Part shown: piece by piece, positions 1 through 13,000 of the stretch
How positions within the stretch are numbered: position 1 is the first letter of the stretch
How the letters are laid out: the number at the start of each line of letters is the position of its first letter
Assembly (NCBI GenBank): GCA_021014325.1
Contig: CM037471.1
Location: 15,954,818-16,018,817 of the forward strand
Reading direction: 5' to 3'
Origin: Plazaster borealis
Taxonomy: Eukaryota; Echinodermata; Asteroidea; Forcipulatida; Labidiasteridae
DNA: 64,000 bases
Notes under the pieces: generated by a model
The model's input: the letters and a program-made list of their open reading frames with translations, nothing else
Database searches by the model: none
Told to the model about the DNA's origin: nothing
Made by a program: the position numbers and the translations under genes

Positions 1-2687
1 GTCTCTCTGTAAATACAAAGATGGTTGTGAAACTGACTAAGCTACATGTATGCTTGCAACCTCAGCTTGGTAGCATGTATAAACATGGAAGAAAACAAAG
101 TCATAACTGTTCTATGATAAAGGTATCTTCAATGGCTGCTAAGATTCTTCAAAGGCACATATTTCTTTAGAAGCTTGACAAAAAGAAGCATTTTCTAATG
201 GAAGCAGATAGTAACACTTTGACATACGCTTTGATGGCAATAGTGCATTCCATTACAATAGTAATTAATTCAAAATTATACCACTATTATTGATCCATTA
301 AAACTTCTCAATATTTTATCAAACATTTTGTGATGGAAGATTTAAATAGCATAGTACATGTTCTTCAAAAAATCTATTTCAGATATTTGCAAAAATAATC
401 ATCTATAGGCTTGGTCTGTTTTTATTGCATCAGTTCAAAACAGCAATTTGTTAACATTTGATAACTAATGGTTGATTCTTGGACCTAACTAGGTAAAAAA
501 CACTTTCTTTTCTGAATTGCCCCAATGCCATGCTAATAGCAATTTCTAAAGCAAAAAGCTGGCCTTTTGTTGTTCTAATTTATCTCCACAATGCAAACAA
601 ATGTCAAATCCTACTAGATTGATGTGTAAATTACAAATAAAAACAAATCAGACCAAACAAGAATTGTCAATATCTCAAAAGCAATGCATAACAGTAGCTG
701 AATATAATATAGAAAATCATTACAAACCAAACCTGTTTCCAATTAGAAATAAAAATTGTATAAATCTCATGTATCCAGGCATGATACTCTTCCTACTTTA
801 ATCCGATTTCTAATTTGTTTTGCCATCAGAAAAATAAGGAAAATTTGTATTAAATAGCCTGAAAAGCATAACAAAACCTATACCATATGTACATGTACAG
901 GTCAGCCATTGTTCTCAATATGGGACAAATATCAATGTCAATGTATCCGAAAAAGGAAGCCCACGAATGACCCCACTTGTAAAGTTTATTTCTCTGTAGA
1001 TTTGACCAAAATTAACATCCACTGCCAAAAACAACACCAACAAAAGTCTTGATGCTGACGATTCTTTCATTTTGATGAAATTTGCAAACAAAATAGTTTT
1101 TAAGAGTATCAAACCTGGAATCCAATATTAACTCATACCAAAACAAAGACAACATAAATGACCAGTGTCAAATACAAATTACAGTCAATTGTAAATCTTG
1201 AGTGACCTGAGAAACGACTTGACAGTGTGTCTGATAAAGATTGACATATTATGTCCTAACCAACTACAAGGTAGATCAAAAGCCAACTCAGGCATGTCAG
1301 GTAATAATAAAATGTGATAAGGTCCTACTGTGTCTATTGTGTAAATTCTGCTTGTCTTCAAACTGTTTTTCATTGAACCTTGTTTCTTGTTCCCTTTACA
1401 CTTGATCCGTCTTATGTATGGTTCCAGGATCAACCTTTACTTTGCTTTTATCTTATTATCTTATTTTCCCATCACTCTTGTGTTTTTGTATATGTGCAGC
1501 TTTGACAAAAAAACTTGCTAAAATATGGGCATAAGACCATTGACTAATTTTTTGCATTTAATTAACTTTTGAAAATTCAAAATTTAAATCAAGTCAGTTT
1601 TCAAAAACCAATTTGCTTATTTTGTGAACATTTTAAATTTTTTTTATAATAGTTGTACCAAATTACCTTTGTGCATCCTTACTTTAGATTTTTTTGTCAG
1701 GCTATGTTAAACACAATTCTTGTATAGCATCCTTCCTTCTCAATTTCTGCAGTTCAGGGGGTAGATTTTTGTTGCCACTCGGTCAACACCATCAACCACA
1801 TTGCCTGCACTTACCATGCATGTAGCACTCACGAAACCAGGCTGGCACCCAGACTACTACAACAAAAAGAAAACAGTAGTCTGGTGCAGACCAACTGGCA
1901 GCGTGCAATGAGCACCATGATACTTGCAAGAATAAGTTGTCTAATGTTTGGTTATCACCCCAACAACTATGGGCGATGAACTTGACATTTTAATGGTAAG
2001 TTTAGGCTTTACGTTGCAGTGCAAAGTAATTTTGAGTTTCTACAGTAAATTCAAGTTTTGTTGAAAAAAAAAATACACAAACAAATACAATAAATAAATA
2101 TGCCATGGGCATTTTTGCAAGGATGCTATGCTAAGCAACTATTACTTTTTACATGGCCTCGAAGGAATGATCATCAATTTATTTAGTAATTTACTGATGA
2201 AATTTCAGTCAATTTACTGGACACAGCTTGAACATAATCTTTATAGAGCTAACTTGAATGTAGAATTAATCTGTGGCATACTATACAGAAAACTTGAATT
2301 TGCTTTAATTTCCACAGCAGCAGGAACGCATGAACCTATCTAACATTTCAATTAACACCATATTTACTATTTGTATTCAATTGCATTTTGGTCAATGAAA
2401 AAGGCTCAGAGTTTCCTTTAAAAACCAAAAAGAAGAAATTTCAAACGACCAAGAAAAAGATCTTGTGGGGATACGATACTTTCAAAAGGAAGGTTCAATA
2501 ACGATTCAGTTTTACAATTCACAGATGAAAGTATAAAAAGCATCTAGGTGATGCCGAGAAAGTAAGCGACTTCTGCTAAAGAGTGACTCAGACAAATGGT
2601 TACCATCCGAACTGAAAACATTAACATTGGTAACTCATTTGGTTTTCAATACAGTATATAAACCAATTGAGTTGACTACACAAGAGT
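1..2687. other. Intergenic or 3' flanking DNA, no gene recognised
   Basis: AT-rich sequence downstream of the minus-strand R-Ras gene. Open frames are short and show no recognisable domain. A small inverted repeat around 1848-1884 pairs CAGACTACT with AGTAGTCTG. Part of this stretch could be 3' untranslated sequence of the GTPase gene, but nothing in the sequence fixes its 3' end. Confidence 0.5.
2178..2309 (-). other. Candidate poly(A) signals for the R-Ras gene
   Basis: Read on the minus strand, an ATTAAA hexamer lies at 2304-2309 and an AATAAA hexamer at 2178-2183. I found no TTTATT or TTTAAT between these sites and the stop codon at 3923. They would imply a 3' UTR of roughly 1.6-1.7 kb that includes the repeats at 2688-2814 and 3110-3665. 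Hexamers are frequent by chance in AT-rich DNA, so this is weak. Confidence 0.2.
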
Positions 2688-2814
2688 ATAGACCTTATAC
2701 ACATGACGTCATTTGATTAGGGCGCCCTCGGCTGGAGGTCAAAAGAAGGTTGCTTATTGGCCCATCCTGTGCATTTCCACCACTCATCAATGCATAAGGA
2801 CCATTGGGAGGTCT
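2688..2814 (+). repeat. Short TIR repeat (MITE-like), copy 1
   Basis: The ends are inverted: ATAGACCTTAT at the left, and the right end reads ATGGTCCTTATGCAT on the opposite strand. The body contains GGGCGCCCTCG, a GAGGTCAAAAG block and a TTATTGGCC block. These recur in opposite orientation in the element at 31177-31343, so the two are copies of one family. Confidence 0.55.
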
Positions 2815-3109
2815 GGTTATCTTGTTGCACTCAACCCTACCTTCTTTCTTCTAAAATGTTGTATTTTTAAAGGAAGGTACCCATTTGGTACTGAGAAACT
2901 AATCATCCCAACAATATTTCTATCTTTAAAGAAACTGAATCAAGGGCAGTAATTGTTAATTGCAGTAATATGTGTTAAAATAACAAAACATTTTAAACAA
3001 TATGCAATGTTTTATACAGAGAAAAATCTTTACCCTAATGAACTTTACGCATGTAGTTTTCTGATGTTTCAGAAACCAAATAATTTACCTGCGCTATAAC
3101 CACTTCAAG

Positions 3110-3665
3110 TCAGTATTCAAAAATCTTTTCCGCGCGGTATTATTTTTTTGAATTCTTTTGAGCTTCCAGAGTAATGGTTTTCCTTTTAAAATATCGATGT
3201 CACAATGAGACCCTGACTTAACAAAGGAAATGAAAAAAAGATTGTCATAGTAAGCACCAGGATGTGTTGTTCTCTTTCAACAAAATATGAGCATGCGTTC
3301 ACTGTGAATAGCAAAACCTCGGTTGTAAGCCATGGCCGATAATCTGCCATGGTATACTGGAATCTTGGACCACGCAGACGGTGTCAGCCTGTCCATTCTT
3401 GTTAGCCAAATTTGTATAATAACAGGACAAAGGCCTGGAAACAGGGATTACACACAAACAAACTGGAAAAAGGGTGATTTCGAGCTGAACTCCAGTACCA
3501 TCTGTCCCTATTTATACAGGGGAAACAAAGGGAGCACGGTAGGTGCATGCCTTGGAACGCTGCACAATGGAATGTCCATGAGAACATACACGTCAGTCGT
3601 TCAACTGACCAACCCCTCCAAAAACAGGATGCTCCGAAGTTGTTCCGGGTATTTTTAAACATTCC
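3110..3665 (+). repeat. Interspersed repeat paired with 33590-34170
   Basis: Blocks shared in the same order with 33590-34170 include GTCACAATGA, TTGTTCTCTTTC, TTCACTGT, GTAAGCCATGGCC, GCCATGGTAT and the CCAGTA..TTGTCCCT..TATAC region. The pair is diverged by many substitutions and indels. Open frames here on both strands share no features with known proteins and are not conserved in the second copy, so I treat this as non-coding repeat. Confidence 0.55.
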
Positions 3666-3922
3666 CCATAAGCCAGTTTGGAAAAGTTTGGCGTCATCCA
3701 ATGGGAAGTGGTTAATTTGCCCTGTGGTCACTGCTGAGTGTAATAAAGCTAATGATCAAAACTCATGTCTAATCAACTCTTGATACAGAGTATGTTCAAA
3801 GCAGATACCTGGACCCCAAAATAACCCAAGTCTGTCAAATACATGTAACATTATCAATGCACAGCATCCTCACCTGCTCAATTATTGCCACAAATTAGGT
3901 AGACATTTATGGAAGGGTGGCT

Positions 3923-4010
3923 TTACAAAAGTGCACAGCATGATTGTTTATTACTGCTAGTCTTGTTTGGTCTTTGCAGCATAGGTGGGTTCTCCTCTGC
4001 TTGAAATTTT
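3923..4010 (-). CDS. RRAS2: R-Ras exon 6 (hypervariable tail and CAAX box)
   Basis: This exon is short and was found by reading on from the exon 5 donor. After the TTTTCTTCAG acceptor the frame reads [20 protein letters not shown] and then KQSCCALL, followed by TAA at 3923-3925. The KFQ..E.PP spacing and terminal CAAX box match the ends of R-Ras family proteins. Confidence 0.9.
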
Positions 4011-7000
4011 CTGAAGAAAACAATTAAAACAATAGAACAAATTAAAATGACATTGCAATGATACAAACATTTATAAAAAGACTGAACAATTACTATTTAT
4101 CGTAATTGTTCAGTGTTTTATACATTTTCAATAAATAGTATCATTAATAACCTATTTATAGTAATTATAACCAGCATTTATACATGCTTAAAATGATTCA
4201 AAACAATAGTTACTAAACACTTATTAAGACAAATCCTCTGAAATGAAAAATTTCATCAAATTCAAAATGACTGGATTTAGATCAATCAGTACTTGTACAG
4301 GTGTAAAGGTGCTATGCTTGCATTTTAGCTAAATTAGGACGTAATCAAGACATAACTCTATAATTGGATGTGCAACCAGTGCAGGTAAGGAACACATTTA
4401 ATGTAATAGATACTTATTGGATAAACGGATAAATGGTTGGGGAAAGGGAGGATTATTTACATGTGATTTCTAAGATATCAGAGAATGCCATTAATAATTG
4501 ACATCTGAGAGTTTGACTGGGAGGAGATAAAACATTTCACTATCTTGGAAATTAAAAACTGCAAGTACATGTACATGTCTACTAAAACTGATGATGACTT
4601 GAAGATACACAAACCACTGCTGGTTGGCAGAAACAGAAATGATTAATAACAAATTCTTTTCGCTCGCTTTCCACGATTGACTTTACTGATCTTATTGGTA
4701 TTCTAAGCAAGTTTCAGTCACTTGAAAAAGGCCCAGGTGCAATATTAATTTTCTTATCTGCCAAAGTGTAGTAAACAGAACCAGTAAACAGGCAAATGGG
4801 CATCTGGTTCAGTAGCATGAATGCAATATTGTATAAACATGAGTTACATTATAATCTTTTGGATCATTATTACAGTCCCCCTTCCAGGATCACTTGATGT
4901 ACTTTGCCTTGTTAACAAATAAATAAAGATAAAACAAAAAAGCTGACACATTGGAACTGGAAAAGATTGATTCAAGTTTGAACATTTCGGTTTTGTTTAA
5001 TATCAAGAAAATAACAATAATTTTTTTTAAATTTGTGTTCAATTAAAAATGTAAACTATAGGTATCAATCTGTGTTTGATTTGCAGAGCTTTGTTTTTCA
5101 TGGCTCTGAGATAGGGGTCTATTGTAGATCTACACTGTATGTCAACAATACATGTATTCCAAACAAAGTCTGAAAAAGAATAGACTGCTCCAACTACCTC
5201 TAGGTGATTTGGAAAAATGTACACCAACATTTGGAACACTTAAAGTGTTGCTCACTCTTCCTTACCGTATTGTTCTAACAAGTTGATGAAAAGATTGGTC
5301 CACATTCATTCTTGTCTTGGCACTCGCCTCAATCACCTCTACCTTAAGCTGTTTGCCTAGTTCCTGTGCTTCTGATGATGACACCTGCATACAAACAAAT
5401 GGGGGAGGAGGAACAAAATTGTTCAAAAGAAAAACATTTTGGACCCCGTGCAAAGTTGTGTAGTTTCCATATTTCAAAAGCTTGCGGCTTGTTTTTCTGA
5501 CTAGACAGTTCTCATTAAATGATATATGAATGTATAAATTTACATGGTAGCTTGATTCTTTATTAGGTGTTCGTGCAATATGAGCACGAACACCTCTTGT
5601 TATTGTTCCGTTTTTTTTGTTTTTTTTTCTTCTCCATCTTCTTCTTCCCTAGAACTCTTCTCTACAGCATAACTCAACATTGAAACTGAATTGAACCTTG
5701 AAACTCATCAGACAATTGAACCTCAATATGAGGACGGCACAATTGTCATGACATCATGATGACGTCATCAGGTGTTGAATTACAACGTTTTTAAAGTTGA
5801 AAAATGACCATTTGGTATTTGCTGTATCTCATTGAATATGAAAGCTATGATGTTCATAATTGGGCATGTGATAGATCAAGACTGGGGCTACATTTCAAAA
5901 GTTAACGTCAAAATCGTATGACCTTTTCTTCAAGGTCATGCCCTAGGTCAAAGTTTGCCTTTGGTTTTTTTCTTGAAAAACATCATTTTCGGGCTTATCT
6001 ACGGCATAACTCAAGATTGAAATTGAATTTTACATTGAAACTCATCAGACATTTGAACCTAAATATCAAGACGACACAAACTTGATGATGTCATGATGAC
6101 GTCATCAGGTATTGAATTACATTAAATCAAAGTTTAATATTTGAAAAAATCATAACTCATGAGCGACATGTTGGATTTTTACAATCCATACATCATCGGA
6201 AAGTTCGTTAAAGGTCCAACAAACGCTACACAGAAAGTGACCCCATTTGACCTTGACTTCCGGTTCAACCCGGAAATTTAAAATTATATAAATTTCGTAT
6301 CTCAAAAACTACTTATCATTTCAGCATAATTTCTGCATCAGGTTGTAGAACGTTGAGCCAGCTCAAACTTTTGCACAGAAATAACAAAATTTTGATATTT
6401 ACATCTTGTCTTATGACCACCGGCATTAAAGCGCACGTTTGTGTTGACCCACTTTGATAACGCAAGATGGTGTAATAACACGTGTACAGATACACGTACA
6501 TTGTGCGTGTAGTTCAGTTTACACCAACTACATGTAGGAATACATTAATTTAGCATCGCTGTTACCTTGTATATTGCGCACCCCGGCATGAAGATAATCC
6601 ATGTAATACTTGAAAAATTCGTAACTCCTGAACCACCCATTCGATTTTTACAATCTATACATCATCTGAAAGATTTAAGAAACGCTACACACTGTGACCT
6701 CATTTGACGTTGACTTCCGGTTCGAACCGGAAAGTAAAAGTTAATGTTTCAACAAATCGTTTGAGGTTTACAATCCATACATCATCTAAAACGTCTTCAT
6801 AAACTAAATGCGCTACACATAATGTGACCCCTATTTGACCTTGACTTCCGGTCCAAACCGGAAGTTGATGTTAAATTTTTAGAAAAATTCATAACTCCTG
6901 GACCAGGCATTGGATTGATAAGGTAGAATGTTTATTCATTCAATCACTCCCCACGAACACCTTGTTTTTGTCACATGACAAAAACTGAAAGTCTAGTTTT

Positions 7001-10000
7001 CTCTTGAATTTGCCATTTGAAAATGTTCACTGAAGGGCTGTCAGAGTGTGATGGTGCTAATTGTGGTGTGTCGTGGCCGAGCAGATAAGAACACCGAACT
7101 CAAGCTCTGGTGTTTCTGATCAGCAGAGTTTGGGTTCAAATCCCAGTCGTGACACTTGTGTCCTTAAGCAAGACACTTAACCACATGCTTCATCCTTCGG
7201 ATGGGACGTAAAGCTGTTGGTCCCGTGTGTTGTGTAATGCACGTAAAAGAACCCAGTGCACTATCGTAAAGAGAAGGGGTTCGCCCCGGTGTTCCTGGTC
7301 TGATTGGCAGCATATATTGCGCCACAGCACCTTGTAAACCATTACATGGTGCTATAAATAAATAAGCCTTATACTTCAAACGTAGCTCCACATACCTTGC
7401 AAGAAAAAATGGTGCGCTTAGAAACATCCGTATTAAGCGCCTAATAAATGTTGTGAATTATTATTATTATAATAACTATTGATACAGTTCTAAAAAAACA
7501 ATAGTTCCTTGTCCAACTCATTATTTACTGGATAAGATCTTTGAAAAGTAAAAGTGGCAGCACTAACATTAAATAGAACGACAACTACTCAAAAACCTTT
7601 GATCCTCATTCCTATTGGTCACATACTCAGTGTTCCTATGGGTTACTTGATCCTCATTGTTCCTATGGGTCACTTGATCCTCATTGTTCCTGGGTTACTT
7701 GATCCTCATTGTTCCTATGGGTTACTTGATCCTCATTGTTCCTATGGGTTACTTGATCCTCATTGTTCCTATGGGTTACTTGATCCTCATTGTTCCTGGG
7801 TTACTTGATCCTCATTGTTCCTATGGGTTACTTGATCCTCATTGTTCCTATGGGTTACTTGATCCTCATTGTTCCTATGGGTTACTTGATCCTCATTGTT
7901 CCTATGGGTTACTTGATCCTCATTGTTCCTGGGTTACTTGATCCTTATTGTTCCTATGGGTTACTTGATCCTCATTGTTCCTATGGGTTACTTGATCCTT
8001 ATTGTTCCTATGGGTCACTTGATCCTCATTGTTTCTATGGGTTACTTGATCCTCATTGTTCCTATGGGTCACTTGATCCTCATTGTTCCTGGGTTACTTG
8101 ATCCTCATTGTTCCTATGGGTTACTTGATCCTCATTGTTCCTATGGGTCACTTGATCCTCATTGTTCCTATGGGTCACTTGATCCTCATTGTTCCTGGGT
8201 TACTTGATCCTCATTGTTCCTATGGGTTACTTGATCCTCATTGTTCCTATGGGTTACTTGATCCTTATTGTTCCTATGGGTTACTTGATCCTCATTGTTC
8301 CTGGGTTACTTGATCCTCATTGTTCCTATGGGTTACTTGATCCTCATTGTTCCTATGGGTCACTTGATCCTCATTGTTCCTGGGTTACTTGATCCTCATT
8401 GTTCCTATGGGTTACTTGATCCTCATTGTTCCTATGGGTTACTTGATCCTCATTGTTCCTATGGGTTACTTGATCCTTATTGTTCCTATGGGTTACTTGA
8501 TCCTCATTGTTCCTATGGGTTACTTGATCCTTATTGTTCCTATGGGTCACTTATTACTCAGTGTTCCTATGGGTCACTTGATCCTCATTGTTCCTGGGTT
8601 ACTTGATCCTCATTGTTCCTATGGGTTACTTGATCCTCATTGTTCCTATGGTTCAATTGACCCTCATTGTTCCTACCAGTAACTTTACCCTCATTGTTCC
8701 TATGGGTTACTTGATCCTCATTATTCACATGAATCACTTGATCCTCATTGTTCCTGGGTTACTTGATCCTCATTGTTCCTATGGGTTACTTGATCCTCAT
8801 TGTTCCTATGGGTTACTTGATCCTCATTGTTCCTATGGGTTACTTGATCCTCATTGTTCCTATGGGTTACTTGATCCTCATTGTTCCTATGTTTCAATTG
8901 ATCCTCATTGTTCCTATGTGTAACTTTATCCTCATTGTTCCTATGGGTTACTTGATCCTCATTGTTCCTATGGGTTACTTGATCCTCATTGTTCCTATGG
9001 GTTACTTGATCCTCATTGTTCCTGGGTTACTTGATCCTTATTGTTCCTATGGGTTACTTGATCCTCATTGTTCCTATGGGTTACTTGATCCTTATTGTTC
9101 CTATGGGTCACTTGATCCTCATTGTTCCTATGGGTTACTTGATCCTCATTGTTCCTATGGGTCACTTATTACTCAGTGTTCCTATGGGTTACTTGATCCT
9201 CATTGTTCCTATGGGTTACTTGATCCTCATTGTTCCTATGGGTCACTTGATCCTCATTGTTCCTATGGGTTACTTGATCCTCATTGTTCCTATGGGTCAC
9301 TTGATCCTCATTGTTCCTATGGGTCACTTGATCCTCATTGTTCCTATGGGTTACTTGATCCTCATTGTTCCTATGGGTTACTTGATCCTCATTGTTCCTA
9401 TGGGTCACTTATTACTCAGTGTTCCTATGGGTTACTTGATCCTCATTGTTCCTATGGGTCACTTGATCCTCATTGTTCCTATGGGTCACTTGATCCTCAT
9501 TGTTCCTATGGGTTACTTGATCCTCATTGTTCCTATGGGTCACTTATTACTCAGTGTTCCTATGGGTCACTTGATCCTCATTGTTCCTATGGGTTACTTG
9601 ATCCTCATTGTTCCTATGGGTTACTTGATCCTCATTGTTCCTATGGGTTACTTGATCCTCATTGTTCCTATGGGTTACTTGATCCTCATTGTTCCTATGG
9701 GTTACTTGATCCTCATTGTTCCTATGGGTCACTTGATCCTCATTGTTCCTATGGGTTACTTGATCCTCATTGTTCCTATGGGTCACTTATTACTCAGTGT
9801 TCCTATGGGTTACTTGATCCTCATTGTTCCTATGGGTCACTTGATCCTCATTGTTCCTATGGGTCACTTGATCCTCATTGTTCCTATGGGTTACTTGATC
9901 CTCATTGTTCCTATGGGTCACTTATTACTCAGTGTTCCTGGGTTACTTGATCCTCATTGTTCCTATGGGTTACTTGATCCTCATTGTTCCTATGGGTTAC

Positions 10001-13000
10001 TTGATCCTCATTGTTCCTATGGGTCACTTGATCCTCATTGTTCCTGGGTTACTTGATCCTCATTGTTCCTATGGGTCACTTGATCCTCATTGTTCCTATG
10101 GGTCACTTATTACTCAGTGTTCCTATGGGTTACTTGATCCTCATTGTTCCTATGGGTTACTTGATCCTCATTGTTCCTATGGGTCACTTATTACTCAGTG
10201 TTCCTATGGGTTACTTGATCCTCATTGTTCCTATGGGTCACTTGATCCTCATTGTTCCTATGGGTCACTTGATCCTCATTGTTCCTATGGGTTACTTGAT
10301 CCTCATTGTTCCTATGGGTCACTTATTACTCAGTGTTCCTATGGGTCACTTGATCCTCATTGTTCCTATGGGTCACTTGATCCTCATTGTTCCTATGGGT
10401 TACTTGATCCTCATTGTTCCTATGGGTCACTTATTACTCAGTGTTCCTATGGGTCACTTGATCCTCATTGTTCCTATGGGTTACTTGATCCTCATTGTTC
10501 CTATGGGTTACTTGATCCTCATTGTTCCTATGGGTTACTTGATCCTCATTGTTCCTATAGGTTACTTGATCCTCATTGTTCCTATGGGTCACTTGATCCT
10601 CATTGTTCCTATGGGTTACTTGATCCTCATTGTTCCTATGGGTCACTTATTACTCAGTGTTCCTATGGGTTACTTGATCCTCATTGTTCCTATGGGTCAC
10701 TTGATCCTCATTGTTCCTATGGGTCACTTGATCCTCATTGTTCCTATGGGTTACTTGATCCTCATTGTTCCTATGGGTCACTTATTACTCAGTGTTCCTG
10801 GGTTACTTGATCCTCATTGTTCCTATGGGTTACTTGATCCTCATTGTTCCTATGGGTTACTTGATCCTCATTGTTCCTATGGGTCACTTGATCCTCATTG
10901 TTCCTGGGTTACTTGATCCTCATTGTTCCTATGGGTTACTTGATCCTCATTGTTCCTATGGTTCAATTGACCCTCATTGTTCCTACCAGTAACTTTACCC
11001 TCATTGTTCCTATGGGTTACTTGATCCTCATTATTCACATGAATCACTTGATCCTCATTGTTCCTGGGTTACTTGATCCTCATTGTTCCTATGGGTTACT
11101 TGATCCTCATTGTTCCTATGGGTTACTTGATCCTCATTGTTCCTATGGGTTACTTGATCCTTATTGTTCCTATGGGTCACTTATTACTCAGTGTTCCTAT
11201 GGGTTACTTGATCCTCATTGTTCCTATGGGTTACTTGATCCTCATTGTTCCTATGGGTCACTTGATCCTCATTGTTCCTATGGGTTACTTGATCCTCATT
11301 GTTCCTATGGGTCACTTGATCCTCATTGTTCCTATGGGTCACTTATTACTCAGTGTTCCTATGGGTTACTTGATCCTCATTGTTCCTATGGGTTACTTGA
11401 TCCTCATTGTTCCTATGGGTCACTTGATCCTCATTGTTCCTGGGTTACTTGATCCTCATTGTTCCTATGGGTTACTTGATCCTCATTGTTCCTATGGGTT
11501 ACTTGATCCTCATTGTTCCTATGGGTTACTTGATCCTTATTGTTCCTATGGGTTACTTGATCCTCATTGTTCCTATGGGTTACTTGATCCTTATTGTTCC
11601 TATGGGTCACTTATTACTCAGTGTTCCTATGGGTCACTTGATCCTCATTGTTCCTGGGTTACTTGATCCTCATTGTTCCTATGGGTTACTTGATCCTCAT
11701 TGTTCCTATGGTTCAATTGACCCTCATTGTTCCTACCAGTAACTTTACCCTCATTGTTCCTATGGGTTACTTGATCCTCATTATTCACATGAATCACTTG
11801 ATCCTCATTGTTCCTGGGTTACTTGATCCTCATTGTTCCTATGGGTTACTTGATCCTCATTGTTCCTATGGGTTACTTGATCCTCATTGTTCCTATGGGT
11901 TACTTGATCCTCACTGTTCCTATGGGTTACTTGATCCTCATTGTTCCTATGGGTCAATTGACCCTCATTGTTCCTATGGGTCACTTGATCCTCATTGTTC
12001 CTGGGTTACTTGATCCTCATTGTTCCTATGGGTTACTTGATCCTCATTGTTCCTATGGGTTACTTGATCCTCATTGTTCCTGGGTTACTTGATCCTTATT
12101 GTTCCTATGGGTTACTTGATCCTCATTGTTCCTATGGGTTACTTGATCCTTATTGTTCCTATGGGTCACTTGATCCTCATTGTTCCTATGGGTTACTTGA
12201 TCCTCATTGTTCCTATGGGTCACTTATTACTCAGTGTTCCTATGGGTTACTTGATCCTCATTGTTCCTATGGGTTACTTGATCCTCATTGTTCCTATGGG
12301 TCACTTGATCCTCATTGTTCCTATGGGTTACTTGATCCTCATTGTTCCTATGGGTCACTTGATCCTCATTGTTCCTATGGGTCACTTGATCCTCATTGTT
12401 CCTATGGGTTACTTGATCCTCATTGTTCCTATGGGTTACTTGATCCTCATTGTTCCTATGGGTCACTTATTACTCAGTGTTCCTATGGGTTACTTGATCC
12501 TCATTGTTCCTATGGGTCACTTGATCCTCATTGTTCCTATGGGTCACTTGATCCTCATTGTTCCTATGGGTTACTTGATCCTCATTGTTCCTATGGGTTA
12601 CTTGATCCTCATTGTTCCTATGGGTTACTTGATCCTCATTGTTCCTATGGGTTACTTGATCCTCATTGTTCCTATGGGTTACTTGATCCTCATTGTTCCT
12701 ATGGGTTACTTGATCCTCATTGTTCCTATGGGTCACTTGATCCTCATTGTTCCTATGGGTTACTTGATCCTCATTGTTCCTATGGGTCACTTATTACTCA
12801 GTGTTCCTATGGGTTACTTGATCCTCATTGTTCCTATGGGTCACTTGATCCTCATTGTTCCTATGGGTCACTTGATCCTCATTGTTCCTATGGGTTACTT
12901 GATCCTCATTGTTCCTATGGGTCACTTATTACTCAGTGTTCCTGGGTTACTTGATCCTCATTGTTCCTATGGGTTACTTGATCCTCATTGTTCCTATGGG

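Noticed and set aside
3332..3783. Overlapping open frames of 78-109 codons on both strands
   Set aside because: They lie in a repeat whose second copy at 33590-34170 does not keep the frames, and no motif is recognisable.
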